Positions 17,676 through 26,506 of a stretch of 64,000 nucleotides of DNA are shown piece after piece; position 1 is the stretch's first letter; every line of letters starts with the position of its first letter. This DNA is from Achromobacter sp. Bel (GTDB taxonomy: Bacteria > Pseudomonadota > Gammaproteobacteria > Burkholderiales > Burkholderiaceae_B). The notes beneath the pieces are model-generated. The model did not search any database. It was not told the origin of the DNA and was given only the letters and a program-made list of their open reading frames with translations. The stretch spans positions 1 through 64,000 of the forward strand of contig NZ_JABBJN010000009.1 of NCBI RefSeq assembly GCF_012928505.1. Direction: 5' to 3'. The position numbers and the translations under genes are program-made.

Positions 17676-18491
17676 ATGGCCGCAGAATCCGCCGCCCGCC
17701 GCATTGGCCTCATCATCGTCGGAGATGAAATCCTCTCCGGCCGCCGTCAGGACAAGCATTTTTCCAAGGTCGTCGAGCTGCTCAGCGCGCGCGGCATGCA
17801 GTTGAGCTGGGCCGAAGTGCTGCCCGACGACCGCGATACGCTGGCTGCCGCCTATCGGCGCAGCTTCGCCACCGGCGACGTCGTGCTCTCGTGCGGCGGT
17901 ATCGGCGGGACGCCCGACGACCACACCCGCCAGGCCGCCGCCGCGGCGCTGGGCTTGCCGTTGGCCTTGCACCCCGAAGCCGAAGAGGCGATCGCCTTGC
18001 GCACCGCCGAAATGGCGGCCAAGGGGCAGGGCACCGCCGACATGAGCGCGCCCGAGAACCAGCAGCGCCTGCAGATGGGCATGTTCCCGCAAGGCTGCGA
18101 GATCGTCCCGAACCCGTATAACCGCATCCCGGGCTTCTTCATCCGGGACCACACGTTCGTGCCGGGCTTTCCCGTCATGGCGTGGCCGATGCTGGAATGG
18201 ACCCTGGATACGCGTTATCGTGCACTGCAGCATGTGCGCGCCCATGTGGAGCATTCCTTCCTGGTGTTCAGCATGCCCGAGTCGCGCATCACGCCGGCCA
18301 TGGTCAGCGTCGAAACGCGCTGGCCGGACGTGCGCGCATTCAGCCTGCCGAGCGTCGGCGAAGCCGGCGGCACGCCGCACATCGAGTTGGGCGTCAAGGG
18401 CGAACCCGCCGCTTGCGCAGAGGCATTGGCGTTTCTGCGGGCCGAAGTGCTCCGCCTGGGCGGCAAGCTGGCGCCGCCGCCCGCCAACTGA
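17676..18491 (+). CDS. MoCF/CinA N-terminal-type molybdopterin-binding domain protein
   Basis: This 271-residue protein begins RRIGLIIVGDEILSGRRQDKHF, the start of the MoCF-fold competence/damage-inducible CinA N-terminal domain, followed by LSCGGIGGTPDDHTRQA, which holds the family GGxGxTxDD signature with one change. It lacks the CinA C-terminal nicotinamide-deamidase domain, so it is a short form whose substrate is unproven. It follows the EI24 gene by 33 nt. A perfect hairpin lies 10 nt after its stop. Confidence 0.82.
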   Translation: MAAESAARRIGLIIVGDEILSGRRQDKHFSKVVELLSARGMQLSWAEVLPDDRDTLAAAYRRSFATGDVVLSCGGIGGTPDDHTRQAAAAALGLPLALHPEAEEAIALRTAEMAAKGQGTADMSAPENQQRLQMGMFPQGCEIVPNPYNRIPGFFIRDHTFVPGFPVMAWPMLEWTLDTRYRALQHVRAHVEHSFLVFSMPESRITPAMVSVETRWPDVRAFSLPSVGEAGGTPHIELGVKGEPAACAEALAFLRAEVLRLGGKLAPPPAN

Positions 18492-18500
18492 GCCTGATCA

Positions 18501-18530
18501 GCAATAAACGGGTGCGTACCCGTTTATTGC
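18501..18530. promoter_or_regulatory. Perfect 13-bp inverted repeat upstream of the IclR gene
   Basis: GCAATAAACGGGT and its exact reverse complement are separated by GCGT. An A-rich run rather than a T-tract follows on the + strand, so it is not a standard terminator for the gene to its left. It lies 120 nt before the IclR-family gene and could be an operator or an RNA hairpin. The sequence is AT-richer than its surroundings. Confidence 0.55.
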
Positions 18531-18649
18531 CGAAAAAAAGCGATTGCCAAATGGCGCGGTAAATTTCACAATACGGGAAAGAACTGTTTGCTGCGTTGCC
18601 GCAAGGCCGGTTTTTTCGGCGGCGCGGCACAAAGCCCCAACCTTCCCCT

Positions 18650-19516
18650 ATGCCCCGTCTTTCGCCCCCCCGCAATCCTCTGGACGCCGAAACCGAAGGC
18701 GCTTCCGCCCATCCCATCGCCATCCAGGTGATCGAGCGCGCCATGCGCCTGCTGGATGCGCTTGCCGCGCAGCAGGATCCCGTGACGCTCAAGGAATTGT
18801 CCGCGACCACCGGATTGCATGCCTCCACCGCGCACCGCATCCTGAACGACCTGGTCGTGGGCCGCTACGTCGAACGCGTCGATAACGGCCTGTACCAGCT
18901 GGGCATGCGCCTGCTGGAATTGGGTTCGCTGGTGAAAGGGCGTCTGAACGTGCGCGAGGCGGCGATTTCGGCCATGCGTTCGCTGCACAAGCTGACGGGG
19001 CAGACGATCAACCTGTCGGTCCAGCAAGGCGACGAAATCGTCTACATCGACCGCGCCTGGAGCGAACGTTCCGGCATGCAGGTGGTGCGTGCCATCGGCG
19101 GCCGCGCCCCCTTGCACCTGACCTCCACCGGCAAGCTTTTCCTGTCCACCGGCGACACGCGCCAGGTCCGCGCCTATGCGCTGCGCACCGGCCTGGCCGG
19201 CCACACGCGCAATAGCCTGACTGACCTGGACCGCCTGGAGCGCGAACTGGCCCTGGTGCGCCGCCACGGCTACGCCCGCGACAACGAGGAACTGGAACTC
19301 GGCGTGCGCTGCATCGCCGCGGGCATTTTCGACGACACCGGCAAGCTGGTGGCGGGCCTGTCGATCTCGGCCCCGGCCGAACGCCTGCAAGACGACTGGA
19401 TCAAGGCCCTGGTCGACACGGCGGCCAGCATTTCCGAAGCCTTGGGTTACGAGCCGTCCGTATCCACCGGTTTCAACGGGCTGGGGATGGCGGCGGAAGC
19501 GTTGCGGCCGTCCTGA
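18650..19516 (+). CDS. IclR-family transcriptional regulator
   Basis: This 288-residue regulator has an N-terminal winged helix (about 25-85) containing VIERAMRLLDAL, TLKELSATTGLHASTAHRIL and a GRYVERVDNGLYQLG wing, then an effector domain with the conserved ELELGVRCIAAGIFDDTG and LSISAPAERL segments. IclR proteins usually control aromatic or organic acid catabolism. Its neighbour on the opposite strand is a Bug solute receptor, a plausible but unproven target. I chose ATG 18650; an in-frame TTG 18 codons upstream adds a basic non-conserved stretch. Confidence 0.88.
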   Translation: MPRLSPPRNPLDAETEGASAHPIAIQVIERAMRLLDALAAQQDPVTLKELSATTGLHASTAHRILNDLVVGRYVERVDNGLYQLGMRLLELGSLVKGRLNVREAAISAMRSLHKLTGQTINLSVQQGDEIVYIDRAWSERSGMQVVRAIGGRAPLHLTSTGKLFLSTGDTRQVRAYALRTGLAGHTRNSLTDLDRLERELALVRRHGYARDNEELELGVRCIAAGIFDDTGKLVAGLSISAPAERLQDDWIKALVDTAASISEALGYEPSVSTGFNGLGMAAEALRPS

Positions 19517-19537
19517 CCGCGGCGCTAGCCGCCCAGG

Positions 19538-19564
19538 AAAAAGCCCCCTTGCGGGGGCTTTTTT
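19538..19564. terminator. Terminator between the IclR gene and the Bug receptor gene
   Basis: AAAAAGCCCCC pairs with GGGGGCTTTTTT around a TTGC loop, 22 nt after the IclR stop. It also suits the convergent receptor gene on the other strand. Confidence 0.9.
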
Positions 19565-19597
19565 CGTTGGAAGGCCCTGTTTCGGCAGGGCCGCCCT

Positions 19598-20575
19598 TTA
19601 TTGCTGTTCGACGCCGGCCTTCTTGAACAGCTCGGCCCACTGGGGCACTTGCTGCTTGACCTTGGCTTCCAGCGCTTGCGGGTTCGCTTCGGACGTCAGC
19701 ACCGTGGCGCCCAATTGCTTCATGCGCTCCTGGAACTTGGGGTCGGCCAGGCCGGCCTGCAGGCTCTTGATCAGCTTGTCCACCACCGGCTTGGGCGTGC
19801 CCTTCGGCACCCACATCCCGTGCCAGATGCCCACCTCGAAGCCCTTGTAGCCGGACTCGTCCATGGTCGGCAGCTTGGGCAGGGTGGGAACGCGCTGCAG
19901 GCTGGTCACGGCGTAGGCCTTGACCTTGCCGCTTTCGATCTGCTGCGTGGTGTTGGTGGTCTGGTCGCACAGCAGGTCCACCTGCTTGCCCAGCAGGTCG
20001 TTCATGGCCGGCGCGGTGCCCTTGTAGGGGATCGTCAGCAACTGGACGCCCAGCGCTTCGACCAGCATGGTGCCGCACAGGTGGCTGGCGGCGCCGATAC
20101 CGGCGTTGGCCAGCGAGACCTTGTCCTTGTTCTGTTTGACGTACTCGGCCAACTCCTTGATGTTGTTGGGCGGGAAGTCGGAGCGGGCGATGATGGTCAT
20201 GGGCACATCGACGACCAGGCCGATGGGCTCGAAGCTCTTGTACGGGTCGTAGCCGGGGTTCTTGTACAGCGACGGTGCCGTGGAGAAGCCGGCGTGCATC
20301 AGCAGGATGGAATAGCCGTCCGGCTGGGCGCGGGCGACTTGCGTCGTGCCGATGGTGCCGCCGGCGCCACCCTTGTTTTCGACCACAACCGTCTGGCCCA
20401 GACTCGGCCGCATGGCTTCCGCCAGCGAGCGGGCGACGTTGTCGGTCGGGCCGCCTGCAGCGAATGGCACCACCATATTGATGGGGCGCTCCGGATATTC
20501 CGCGTGGGCGGCGCCGGCCGCGAGCATGGCGCTGGCCGCGAGCAGGGCCGAAAGCGTGCGGGGAATGAGGGTCAT
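19598..20575 (-). CDS. Bug-family tripartite tricarboxylate transporter substrate-binding protein
   Basis: This 325-residue periplasmic receptor has a signal peptide ending in GAAHA (about residue 25). Family signatures follow: YPERPINMVVPFAAGGPTD, VENKGGAGG and KFQERMKQLGATV near the end. Bug receptors are greatly expanded in Bordetella and relatives and bind carboxylates, amino acids or nicotinate-type ligands; the ligand here is unknown. No TctAB membrane subunits are nearby, which is usual for orphan Bug genes. It converges on the IclR regulator gene. Confidence 0.92.
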   Translation of the reverse strand: MTLIPRTLSALLAASAMLAAGAAHAEYPERPINMVVPFAAGGPTDNVARSLAEAMRPSLGQTVVVENKGGAGGTIGTTQVARAQPDGYSILLMHAGFSTAPSLYKNPGYDPYKSFEPIGLVVDVPMTIIARSDFPPNNIKELAEYVKQNKDKVSLANAGIGAASHLCGTMLVEALGVQLLTIPYKGTAPAMNDLLGKQVDLLCDQTTNTTQQIESGKVKAYAVTSLQRVPTLPKLPTMDESGYKGFEVGIWHGMWVPKGTPKPVVDKLIKSLQAGLADPKFQERMKQLGATVLTSEANPQALEAKVKQQVPQWAELFKKAGVEQQ

Positions 20576-20958
20576 GAAGTCTCCAATTGCAGGGGTTTTG
20601 CTTGCTGCGATTTAGTTATTGACCGCTGACTTTTGATTTGTATTTGTCTGTCATCAGCGTGAAAGCAGTTTAGAAAAGAATTGATACGCCGTCATGTCCG
20701 GTATTTCCCGAATCATGGGAAATTCTTGAGCAGGATCAAAGGCATGCACAAAGCGTGCACCGTAAATGTGCAAATACTTGTTGCGTTGCACAAAAACTGC
20801 TTGACAAGGAATCCTGCCAGTCTAGAATGTGAATTGTGCAGTGCATCAAACGGGCCGGCGGTAGCTTGTAGTACCAGTTTCCGCGCACGTTTAATTTTCG
20901 TCGCAGACAACCATCCTGACTTGCCGGAAGCGTCCGGCTACCCCTAAAGGAGCATTCT
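20576..20958 (+). promoter_or_regulatory. Regulatory region of the phasin gene: sigma-70 promoter and TGC-rich motif cluster
   Basis: A near-consensus promoter has TTGACA at 20801-20806 and TAGAAT at 20823-20828, 16 nt apart. Around it lie several TGC/GCA motifs: TGCACAAAGCGTGCA (near 20745), TTGCGTTGCACAA overlapping the -35 side, and TTGTGCAGTGCA just after the -10. PhaR, the PHA-responsive repressor of phasin genes, binds TGC-rich sites in other bacteria. A TTTCCC-N7-GGGAAA inverted repeat at 20704-20722 lies further upstream. The rest of this 383-nt gap is AT-rich and also holds the divergent Bug receptor promoter. Confidence 0.7.
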
Positions 20959-21537
20959 ATGAGCGCAATTCCGCAACAAGTTCTGGACCGCCAGAAGGCC
21001 AGCATCAACACTTTCGTGGCCGCCCAGTCCGCCGTTTTCGCCGGCTTTGAAAAGCTGGTTGAACTGAATCTGAAGGTCGTTCGCGCCACCCTGGACGAAG
21101 TCGCCCAGCGTTCGCAACAAGCCGCCGAAGTGAAGGACCCGCAAGAAGCTGCGGCGTTCGCCTCCGGCCTGCTGCAGCCGGGCGCCGAAAAGGCCATGGC
21201 TTACACCAAGCACGTGTATGACATCGTTGCCGGCGTCCAGGGCAGCCTGGTCAAGTTGACCGAAGAACAGATCGCCGAAGGCCAGCAACAGCTGAGCGAA
21301 GCCGTCGACCAGTTCTCGAAGAACGCCCCGGCCGGCTCGGAAAGCGCCGTCGCCCTGTTCAAGTCGTCGCTGGCCACCGCGACCAGCGCCTACGATTCCG
21401 TCACCAAGGCTGCCAAGCAGGCTGCCGAAGTCGCCGAGTCGAACCTGAATGCCGCCGCCAACGCGACCTTCAAGGCTGCAACGGATGCCGCCGACGCCGC
21501 CACCAAGGTCGCCAGCCGCAGCCGTCGCCCCGCCTAA
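20959..21537 (+). CDS. phaP: Phasin family protein (PHA granule-associated)
   Basis: This 192-residue, almost wholly helical, Ala/Gln-rich protein lacks Cys and carries the phasin_2 pattern IPQQVLDRQKASINTF, FAGFEKLVELNLKVVRATLDE and a C-terminal run of Ala-rich amphipathic helix ending SRSRRPA. Phasins coat polyhydroxyalkanoate granules and set their size. AAAGGAG lies 6 nt before the ATG and the promoter is strong, fitting an abundant protein. No PHA synthase gene is in the window, so the rest of the pathway is elsewhere. Confidence 0.9.
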   Translation: MSAIPQQVLDRQKASINTFVAAQSAVFAGFEKLVELNLKVVRATLDEVAQRSQQAAEVKDPQEAAAFASGLLQPGAEKAMAYTKHVYDIVAGVQGSLVKLTEEQIAEGQQQLSEAVDQFSKNAPAGSESAVALFKSSLATATSAYDSVTKAAKQAAEVAESNLNAAANATFKAATDAADAATKVASRSRRPA

Positions 21538-21609
21538 GTCTCTGGCGCGCGATGCTGCGCAAATCGCAGTAATGTAGTACTGTTGAGTGACAGAGCAGAG
21601 CTGGAATTA

Positions 21610-21639
21610 GGGCCACCCACAGGGTGGCCCCTTTTTTTT
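21610..21639 (+). terminator. Phasin gene terminator
   Basis: A perfect 9-bp stem (GGGCCACCC with GGGTGGCCC) and 3-nt loop is followed by C and eight T residues. Confidence 0.93.
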
Positions 21640-21685
21640 GTGCGGCCGCGTCGACGAAAAAGCGCCCCGCAGGGCGGCCCAAGCT

Positions 21686-22729
21686 TTATTTCTTGGACAC
21701 CGCGCGCACGCATTCCGCCACCAGGGCCGGGCCGCGATAGATCAGGCCTGTGTACAACTGCACGGCGTGTGCGCCGGCGGCCATTTTTTCGCGGGCCTGC
21801 TGGCCCGACAGTACGCCGCCCACGCCGATGATGGCCAGGCTGTCGCCCAGTTGTTCCTTCAGGCGGCGGATCACTTTCAATGACAGTTCATGCACGGGCG
21901 CGCCGGACAGGCCACCGGCTTCGTCGGCGTGCGCCTGGCCCGCGACTGCGTCGCGCGACAGCGTGGTGTTGGTGGCGATGACGCCGTCGATGCCGTGGCG
22001 GGGCAGGGTGTCGGCGATCGCGTCGATCTGTTCCTGCGTCAGGTCGGGGGCGATCTTTACCGCCATCGGCACGCGGCGCTGGTGCTGGTCTTCCAGCGCC
22101 CGGCGCTTGTCCGCCAATTGCGCCAGCAGCGCCGACAGTTCGTCGCCGCTTTGCAGCGCGCGCAGGTTCTTGGTGTTGGGCGACGAAATATTCACCGTCA
22201 CATAGTCGGCGTGGGGGTACACGCCTTCCAGGCCGATCAGGTAATCATCGGCCGCGCGCTCGATCGGCGTATCGGCGTTCTTGCCGATGTTCAGGCCCAG
22301 GATGCCGCCTTGCTTGCGCCATTGGCTGCGCTGCACGTTGGCCAGGAACGCGTCCAGGCCCTGATTGTTGAAGCCCAGCCGGTTGATCAGCGCATTGGCG
22401 CGTGGCAGTCGGAACATCCGCGGCTTCGGATTGCCGGGTTGCGCGCGCGGGGTGACCGTGCCGACTTCAATGAAACCGAACCCCAGGTTACCCAGCGCGT
22501 CGATATAGGCGCCGTTCTTGTCCAGGCCCGCCGCCAGCCCGATCGGGTTGGCCAGCTGCATGCCCATCAGCGTGCTGGGGGCGGTGGGCTGCGCATGCAT
22601 CAGCTTGCGCGTGGCGCCGCACTCGTAGGCGCGTTGCAGGCCCGACAGCGTGACTTCGTGGGCGGTTTCCGCGTCCATGGCGAACAGCGCCGGGCGGGCC
22701 AGGGGATAGGCGTGGAAGAGGATAGACAT
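21686..22729 (-). CDS. pyrD: Dihydroorotate dehydrogenase (quinone), class 2
   Basis: This 347-residue FMN enzyme oxidises dihydroorotate to orotate in pyrimidine synthesis, passing electrons to quinone at the inner membrane. The N-terminal helix ([21 protein letters not shown]) is the class 2 membrane-association segment. Core motifs include [38 protein letters not shown], and [14 protein letters not shown] for phosphate binding. The chosen ATG at 22729 is the family start; longer in-frame starts add 20 unconserved residues. Length is as expected. Confidence 0.95.
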   Translation of the reverse strand: MSILFHAYPLARPALFAMDAETAHEVTLSGLQRAYECGATRKLMHAQPTAPSTLMGMQLANPIGLAAGLDKNGAYIDALGNLGFGFIEVGTVTPRAQPGNPKPRMFRLPRANALINRLGFNNQGLDAFLANVQRSQWRKQGGILGLNIGKNADTPIERAADDYLIGLEGVYPHADYVTVNISSPNTKNLRALQSGDELSALLAQLADKRRALEDQHQRRVPMAVKIAPDLTQEQIDAIADTLPRHGIDGVIATNTTLSRDAVAGQAHADEAGGLSGAPVHELSLKVIRRLKEQLGDSLAIIGVGGVLSGQQAREKMAAGAHAVQLYTGLIYRGPALVAECVRAVSKK

Positions 22730-22804
22730 GGGGCGGAATTGTAGAGCGAATTTCGCCGGCCTTGCGGCAGGGCCGAGGGCGCGTGGCACCCGGGGGCAGA
22801 GAAA

Positions 22805-23539
22805 TCAGGGGGACGGAACAACCTGATCGCGCCATTCGCCGTCGGCCAGGAATTGCGCGGGGTGGAAGCTGGACTTATAGGACATTTTGCGGCTGTCCGC
22901 GATCCAGTAGCCCAGGTACAGCCAGGGCAGGTTCAGATTGCGGCACTGCTCGATCTGCCACAGGATGCTATAGGTGCCCAGGCTGCCTTCGGCATCGGGA
23001 TCGTAGAACGTGTAGACCGACGACAACCCGTCGTCCAGCACGTCGATGATGGACACCATCATCAGCACCCCGTCAGGGTCGCGGAATTCCACCAGGCGCG
23101 TGTTCACGCGGCTGGTCAGCAGGAACTGCGCATATTGGGTGCGGCTGTCTTCATCCATGCCGCCGCCGGGATGCCGCCCCTGTTGATACCGCGTATATAG
23201 CCGGTAATGCTCGGGCGACCAGGCCAGTTCGGCCACGAAAGACTGCAGGTCCTGGTGGCCGCGCCAAGCCCGCCGTTGGCTGCGGTTGGGCGCAAACCCG
23301 GCCGTGTCCACGCGCACGGGCACGCAGGCCTGGCAGTTGTCGCAATGGGGGCGGTACGTAAACAGGCCGCTGCGGCGAAAGCCCTGTTCGACCAACTGGG
23401 AATAAGTGCCCGCGTTGATCAGATGGCCGGGCGCGGCGACCTGCGACCGAGCCTGCCGACCCGGCAGGTAGCTGCAAGGGTAGGGAGCGGTTGCGTAGAA
23501 CTGCAGCGTGGAGAAGGGAAGTTCTTTGAGCTGGCTCAT
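22805..23539 (-). CDS. bpt: Aspartate/glutamate leucyltransferase
   Basis: This 244-residue enzyme transfers Leu from tRNA to N-terminal Asp or Glu, marking proteins for ClpAP. Its N-terminal region has the family pattern [14 protein letters not shown], then [29 protein letters not shown] with clustered cysteines, and the C-terminal GNAT-like part includes [15 protein letters not shown]. Related eukaryotic ATE1 enzymes use Arg. It lies directly downstream of aat, the other bacterial N-degron transferase, separated by 41 nt. Confidence 0.93.
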   Translation of the reverse strand: MSQLKELPFSTLQFYATAPYPCSYLPGRQARSQVAAPGHLINAGTYSQLVEQGFRRSGLFTYRPHCDNCQACVPVRVDTAGFAPNRSQRRAWRGHQDLQSFVAELAWSPEHYRLYTRYQQGRHPGGGMDEDSRTQYAQFLLTSRVNTRLVEFRDPDGVLMMVSIIDVLDDGLSSVYTFYDPDAEGSLGTYSILWQIEQCRNLNLPWLYLGYWIADSRKMSYKSSFHPAQFLADGEWRDQVVPSP

Positions 23540-23580
23540 GGGGGATTACGCATCGCGACGGCAAGTCCGCGACGGGATGG

Positions 23581-24354
23581 CTACATATTAACGCCGAAGT
23601 CGGCGATGGGCGCGGCTTCGGGCCGCAGGCGCCCGCTGCTGTCCAGGATTCCCCGCGCCCAGGGAATGGGCGGTTGTACCGTCGTCTGGCGCACATGCTG
23701 CAGAAAGCGCGACCGGGCGATCGGGCGGGCGCCCAGGCTGGCCAGGTGACGCGTCTGCTGCTGGCAATCGATGCACGCCACGCCATGGCCGCTCAGGTAG
23801 CGCACCAGGTAGGCCAGGGCGATCTTCGACGCGTTGGGCACGAGCGTGAACATGGATTCGCCGAAGAACATCCGGCCCAGGCTGATGCCGTACAGGCCGC
23901 CCGCCAGTTCGCCGTCGATCCAGGTCTCGATGCTGTGCACATATCCGGCCTGGTGCCAACCGGCATAGGCCTGCTGCATGGCGCCGGTGATCCAGGTGCC
24001 GGGCTGGCCGTCGCGCGGGGCGGCGCAGTGCGCCATCACCTGCGGGAAGACGGTGTCCACGCGCACCTGCACCCGGGGCGTCGCGTCATGTTCCTGGCCC
24101 GCGATCTGGCGCAGCAGCTTGCGCAGCGAATGCGACGGTGAAAAGTCCGCAAGGGCCAGCACCATGCGGGGATCGGGGCTCCACCACAGCACGGGCTCGC
24201 CTTCCGAATACCAGGGGAAGATCCCGTTGGAGTAGGCCTGGATCAACCGTTCCTGGGACAGGTCCGCGCCCGCCGCCAGCAGGCCGTCAGGCTCTGTCAG
24301 CGCGAATTCCGCTGGCGGAAACGGTGTGTCGGCGGCAAGCCAGGGCAGCTTCAA
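23581..24354 (-). CDS. aat: Leucyl/phenylalanyl-tRNA--protein transferase
   Basis: This 257-residue cytosolic enzyme adds Leu or Phe to N-terminal Lys or Arg for ClpS/ClpAP degradation. It carries the family signature [20 protein letters not shown] followed by PDPRMVL, later [10 protein letters not shown] and [18 protein letters not shown], and the C-terminal [16 protein letters not shown]. The length is at the long end of the usual 190-260 range. It overlaps the upstream NUDIX gene by 4 nt, indicating coupled translation, and precedes bpt. Confidence 0.95.
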   Translation of the reverse strand: MKLPWLAADTPFPPAEFALTEPDGLLAAGADLSQERLIQAYSNGIFPWYSEGEPVLWWSPDPRMVLALADFSPSHSLRKLLRQIAGQEHDATPRVQVRVDTVFPQVMAHCAAPRDGQPGTWITGAMQQAYAGWHQAGYVHSIETWIDGELAGGLYGISLGRMFFGESMFTLVPNASKIALAYLVRYLSGHGVACIDCQQQTRHLASLGARPIARSRFLQHVRQTTVQPPIPWARGILDSSGRLRPEAAPIADFGVNM

Positions 24355-24932
24355 CGGTGCGATTCTAGGGTGTAGTGGTGGGGGACGAAGACGCCTTGCT
24401 TGCGGTCTTCGAAGTAGTGTCGCAGCGTCGTTGCGACGGTACGGAACGCCAGGTCGTCCCAGGGAATCTCGGCTTCGTCGTACCAGCGGGCTTCCAGGCT
24501 TTCAGGGCCGGGGTCCAGTTCGGGCCCCAGCGCCTGGGCCAGGTAGAACACGTGCACCTGGTCGATCTGGGGCAGGTCGATCAGGGTGTAGAGCTCTCCC
24601 AGGCGGATGCGCGCACCGGATTCCTCCAGTGTTTCGCGGGCGGCGCCTTGCGCGGTGCTCTCGCTCAGCTCCATGAAGCCCGCGGGCAGCGTCCAGGTGT
24701 TGTAGCGCGGTTCGATCGCGCGCCGGCACAGCAGGATGCGGTTTTCCCAGACCGGGACCGTGCCGACCACCAGACGCGGATTCTGGTAGTGGATCGCGCC
24801 GCAATGATCGCAGATGTCGCGTTCGCGGTTGTCGCCTTCCGGCACCCGGCGGTTGACGGGCGTGCCGCACTGGCTGCAGAAAAGCGAACGGCGGGGGGCG
24901 GGGAAGTATTCGATGGACGGTTTGGCGGTCAT
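24351..24932 (-). CDS. NUDIX hydrolase with N-terminal zinc ribbon
   Basis: This 193-residue protein combines a four-cysteine zinc ribbon (Cys19, Cys22, Cys41, Cys44; CSQC and CDHC) with a Nudix box beginning [16 protein letters not shown] and ending TLEESG. That layout resembles the C-terminal half of NAD-cap decapping enzymes such as NudC but lacks their N-terminal domain, so substrate is open. Its stop codon overlaps the aat start by 4 nt. ATG 24932 gives [11 protein letters not shown]; a longer in-frame start adds a low-complexity proline stretch. Confidence 0.85.
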   Translation of the reverse strand: MTAKPSIEYFPAPRRSLFCSQCGTPVNRRVPEGDNRERDICDHCGAIHYQNPRLVVGTVPVWENRILLCRRAIEPRYNTWTLPAGFMELSESTAQGAARETLEESGARIRLGELYTLIDLPQIDQVHVFYLAQALGPELDPGPESLEARWYDEAEIPWDDLAFRTVATTLRHYFEDRKQGVFVPHHYTLESHR

Positions 24933-24942
24933 GGGTAGGATT

Positions 24943-25875
24943 CTAACGGCTGCGGCGGGGACTGGCGCGCCGTCCCGGGGCGGCAGCGGCCGGGGCGCCG
25001 AAGCGCGCTTCCAGGTGTTCAACGAAAGACCGCACCTTGGGTGACAGGAAACGCCGATGCGGATAGATGGCGTACATGGAGATGGGAGTGTGGGCGTAGT
25101 CGGCCAGCAGCGCCACCAGCCGTCCCGCGCGGATATCGTCTCCCACCAGGAATTCGGGCTGCAGGATGATCCCGTGCCCGGCCAGCGAGGCGGTGCGCAG
25201 CACGTCGCCGTTGTTGGCGCGCAGCGCCGCGTTCACGCGGACCAGGTGCGTGACGCCGTCTTTTTCGAAATGCCATTCGTTGCCGGTGCTGGCGTAGGCG
25301 TAATGCAGGCAGCGGTGTTGCTTCAGGTCTTCAGGCGTTGTGGGCGTGCCGTGGCGCGCCAGATAGGCGGGCGCCGCGCAGACCCGCAATTGCTGCGGCG
25401 CCAGCGGGCGCGCCACCAGTGACGAATCCAGCAACGGGCCGATGCGCACCGCGACGTCGAATCCGTCTTCCACCAGATCGACCACCCGGTCGTTCAGGTC
25501 CAGGTCGATGACGACATCAGGGTAGCGCTGCAGGTATTCGGCGATGGCGGGGCCCAGGTGCAGGATGCCGAAGGACACCGGCGCGCTGACCCGCAGGCGG
25601 CCGCTGGGACGCTGGCCTTCGGCTTGCAGCGACAGCTCCAGATCGGATACTTCGGCCAGGATCGGGCGGACGCGGTCGTAGAACGCGCGACCTGCGTCGG
25701 TCATGCTGAGCTTGCGCGTGGTGCGGTTCAGGAGGCGCACGCCGTACTTCTGTTCCAGGTAGGCGATCTGCCGCGTCACGACGGACCGTGCCTGTCCCAT
25801 CTTGTCGGCCGCAGCCGCGAATGAGCCCAGTTCCACGACCTTGGCGAAGGTCTGCATGGCGGTATGGGTGTCCAA
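24943..25875 (-). CDS. LysR-family transcriptional regulator
   Basis: This 310-residue regulator starts with the winged helix-turn-helix (residues 3-62; TFAKVVELGSFAAAA, RSVVTRQIAYLEQKYGVRLLNRTTR) and continues with a periplasmic-binding-like effector domain. The C-terminus is Arg/Pro/Ala-rich. I chose a TTG start at 25875 because AGGA lies 7 nt upstream and the resulting N-terminus MDTHTAMQTF matches the family; ATG 25857 would trim it too short. It diverges from a DoxX gene, the likely target, with a LysR-type box over its own start region. Confidence 0.88.
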   Translation of the reverse strand: MDTHTAMQTFAKVVELGSFAAAADKMGQARSVVTRQIAYLEQKYGVRLLNRTTRKLSMTDAGRAFYDRVRPILAEVSDLELSLQAEGQRPSGRLRVSAPVSFGILHLGPAIAEYLQRYPDVVIDLDLNDRVVDLVEDGFDVAVRIGPLLDSSLVARPLAPQQLRVCAAPAYLARHGTPTTPEDLKQHRCLHYAYASTGNEWHFEKDGVTHLVRVNAALRANNGDVLRTASLAGHGIILQPEFLVGDDIRAGRLVALLADYAHTPISMYAIYPHRRFLSPKVRSFVEHLEARFGAPAAAAPGRRASPRRSR

Positions 25876-25876
25876 G

Positions 25877-25899
25877 ATTGTTTCCTAATGGGGAACAAT
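25877..25899. promoter_or_regulatory. Candidate LysR operator (ATTGTT-N11-AACAAT)
   Basis: This interrupted palindrome, with arms ATTGTTTCC and GGGAACAAT matching at 8 of 9 positions, lies between the divergent LysR and DoxX genes. It has the T-N11-A core of LysR binding sites. It overlaps the ribosome site of the LysR gene, so autorepression would be natural. Confidence 0.6.
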
Positions 25900-26005
25900 A
25901 ATTTGCAATTCTGCATGTTTATCTTTGTTTTTGGAATCGCAAGAATAGCGCCCAAGACGAATCATCCCGTGTTGGGCGATTCCCGAACCGCTCAAGGAGA
26001 GCGCA

Positions 26006-26407
26006 ATGATTGATACCCGTACCGCGCCCTACGCCGCGCTGTTGCTGCGTGTCGCCCTTGGCGTCATGTTCCTGGCCCACGGCCTGACTAAACTGCTGGT
26101 GTTCACGCTGCCCGGCACCGCGCAGTTTTTCGCCAAGATCGGCTTTGCCGGCTGGCTGGCCTACCCGGTCACGTTCTTTGAAGTCGCTGCGGGCGCGCTG
26201 CTGATCCTGGGCATCGTGCCGCGCTGGGTCGCCGCCATCGCGGTGGTGCAGTTGTTCGTGGCGTCCACGGTCCACTTCGGCAATGGCTGGGGCTTCGGCA
26301 ACGCGGGTGGCGGCTGGGAATATCCGATCTTCCTGACCGTCGCGGCCGCCGTGCTGGCGCTGCTGGGCGACGGTAAGTTCGCGCTGGTCAAAAGCGGCCG
26401 TGGCTGA
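26006..26407 (+). CDS. DoxX-family small membrane protein
   Basis: This 133-residue protein has four hydrophobic segments and DoxX-family motifs: RVALGVMFLAHGLTKL in the first helix, FFAKIGFAGWLAYPVTFFEV in the second and a Gly-rich loop NGWGFGNAGGGWEYP before the last. Family members are membrane subunits of uncertain redox function, several induced by oxidative stress. CAAGGAGAG stands 5 nt before the ATG. It is divergent from the LysR gene, which probably regulates it, and ends before a strong terminator. Confidence 0.85.
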   Translation: MIDTRTAPYAALLLRVALGVMFLAHGLTKLLVFTLPGTAQFFAKIGFAGWLAYPVTFFEVAAGALLILGIVPRWVAAIAVVQLFVASTVHFGNGWGFGNAGGGWEYPIFLTVAAAVLALLGDGKFALVKSGRG

Positions 26408-26453
26408 CCGCTGCGCGCACCAGACTGTCTACCGGCACGGCCATGGTTGACGG

Positions 26454-26490
26454 GGCGGCTGGCTCATAGAATGAGCCGGCCGCCCTTTTT
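26454..26490 (+). terminator. Terminator after the DoxX gene
   Basis: A 14-bp stem (GGCGGCTGGCTCAT with ATGAGCCGGCCGCC, one G-U pair) with a 3-nt loop runs straight into CTTTTT. It separates DoxX from the next gene and rules out longer starts for that gene. Confidence 0.88.
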
Positions 26491-26506
26491 CCATTCAGGA
26501 GTCCTG

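Noticed and set aside
26447-26506. Upstream in-frame extension of the exported SnoaL-like gene
   Set aside because: It crosses a strong terminator hairpin; the ATG at 26507 has a proper ribosome site and starts a signal peptide.
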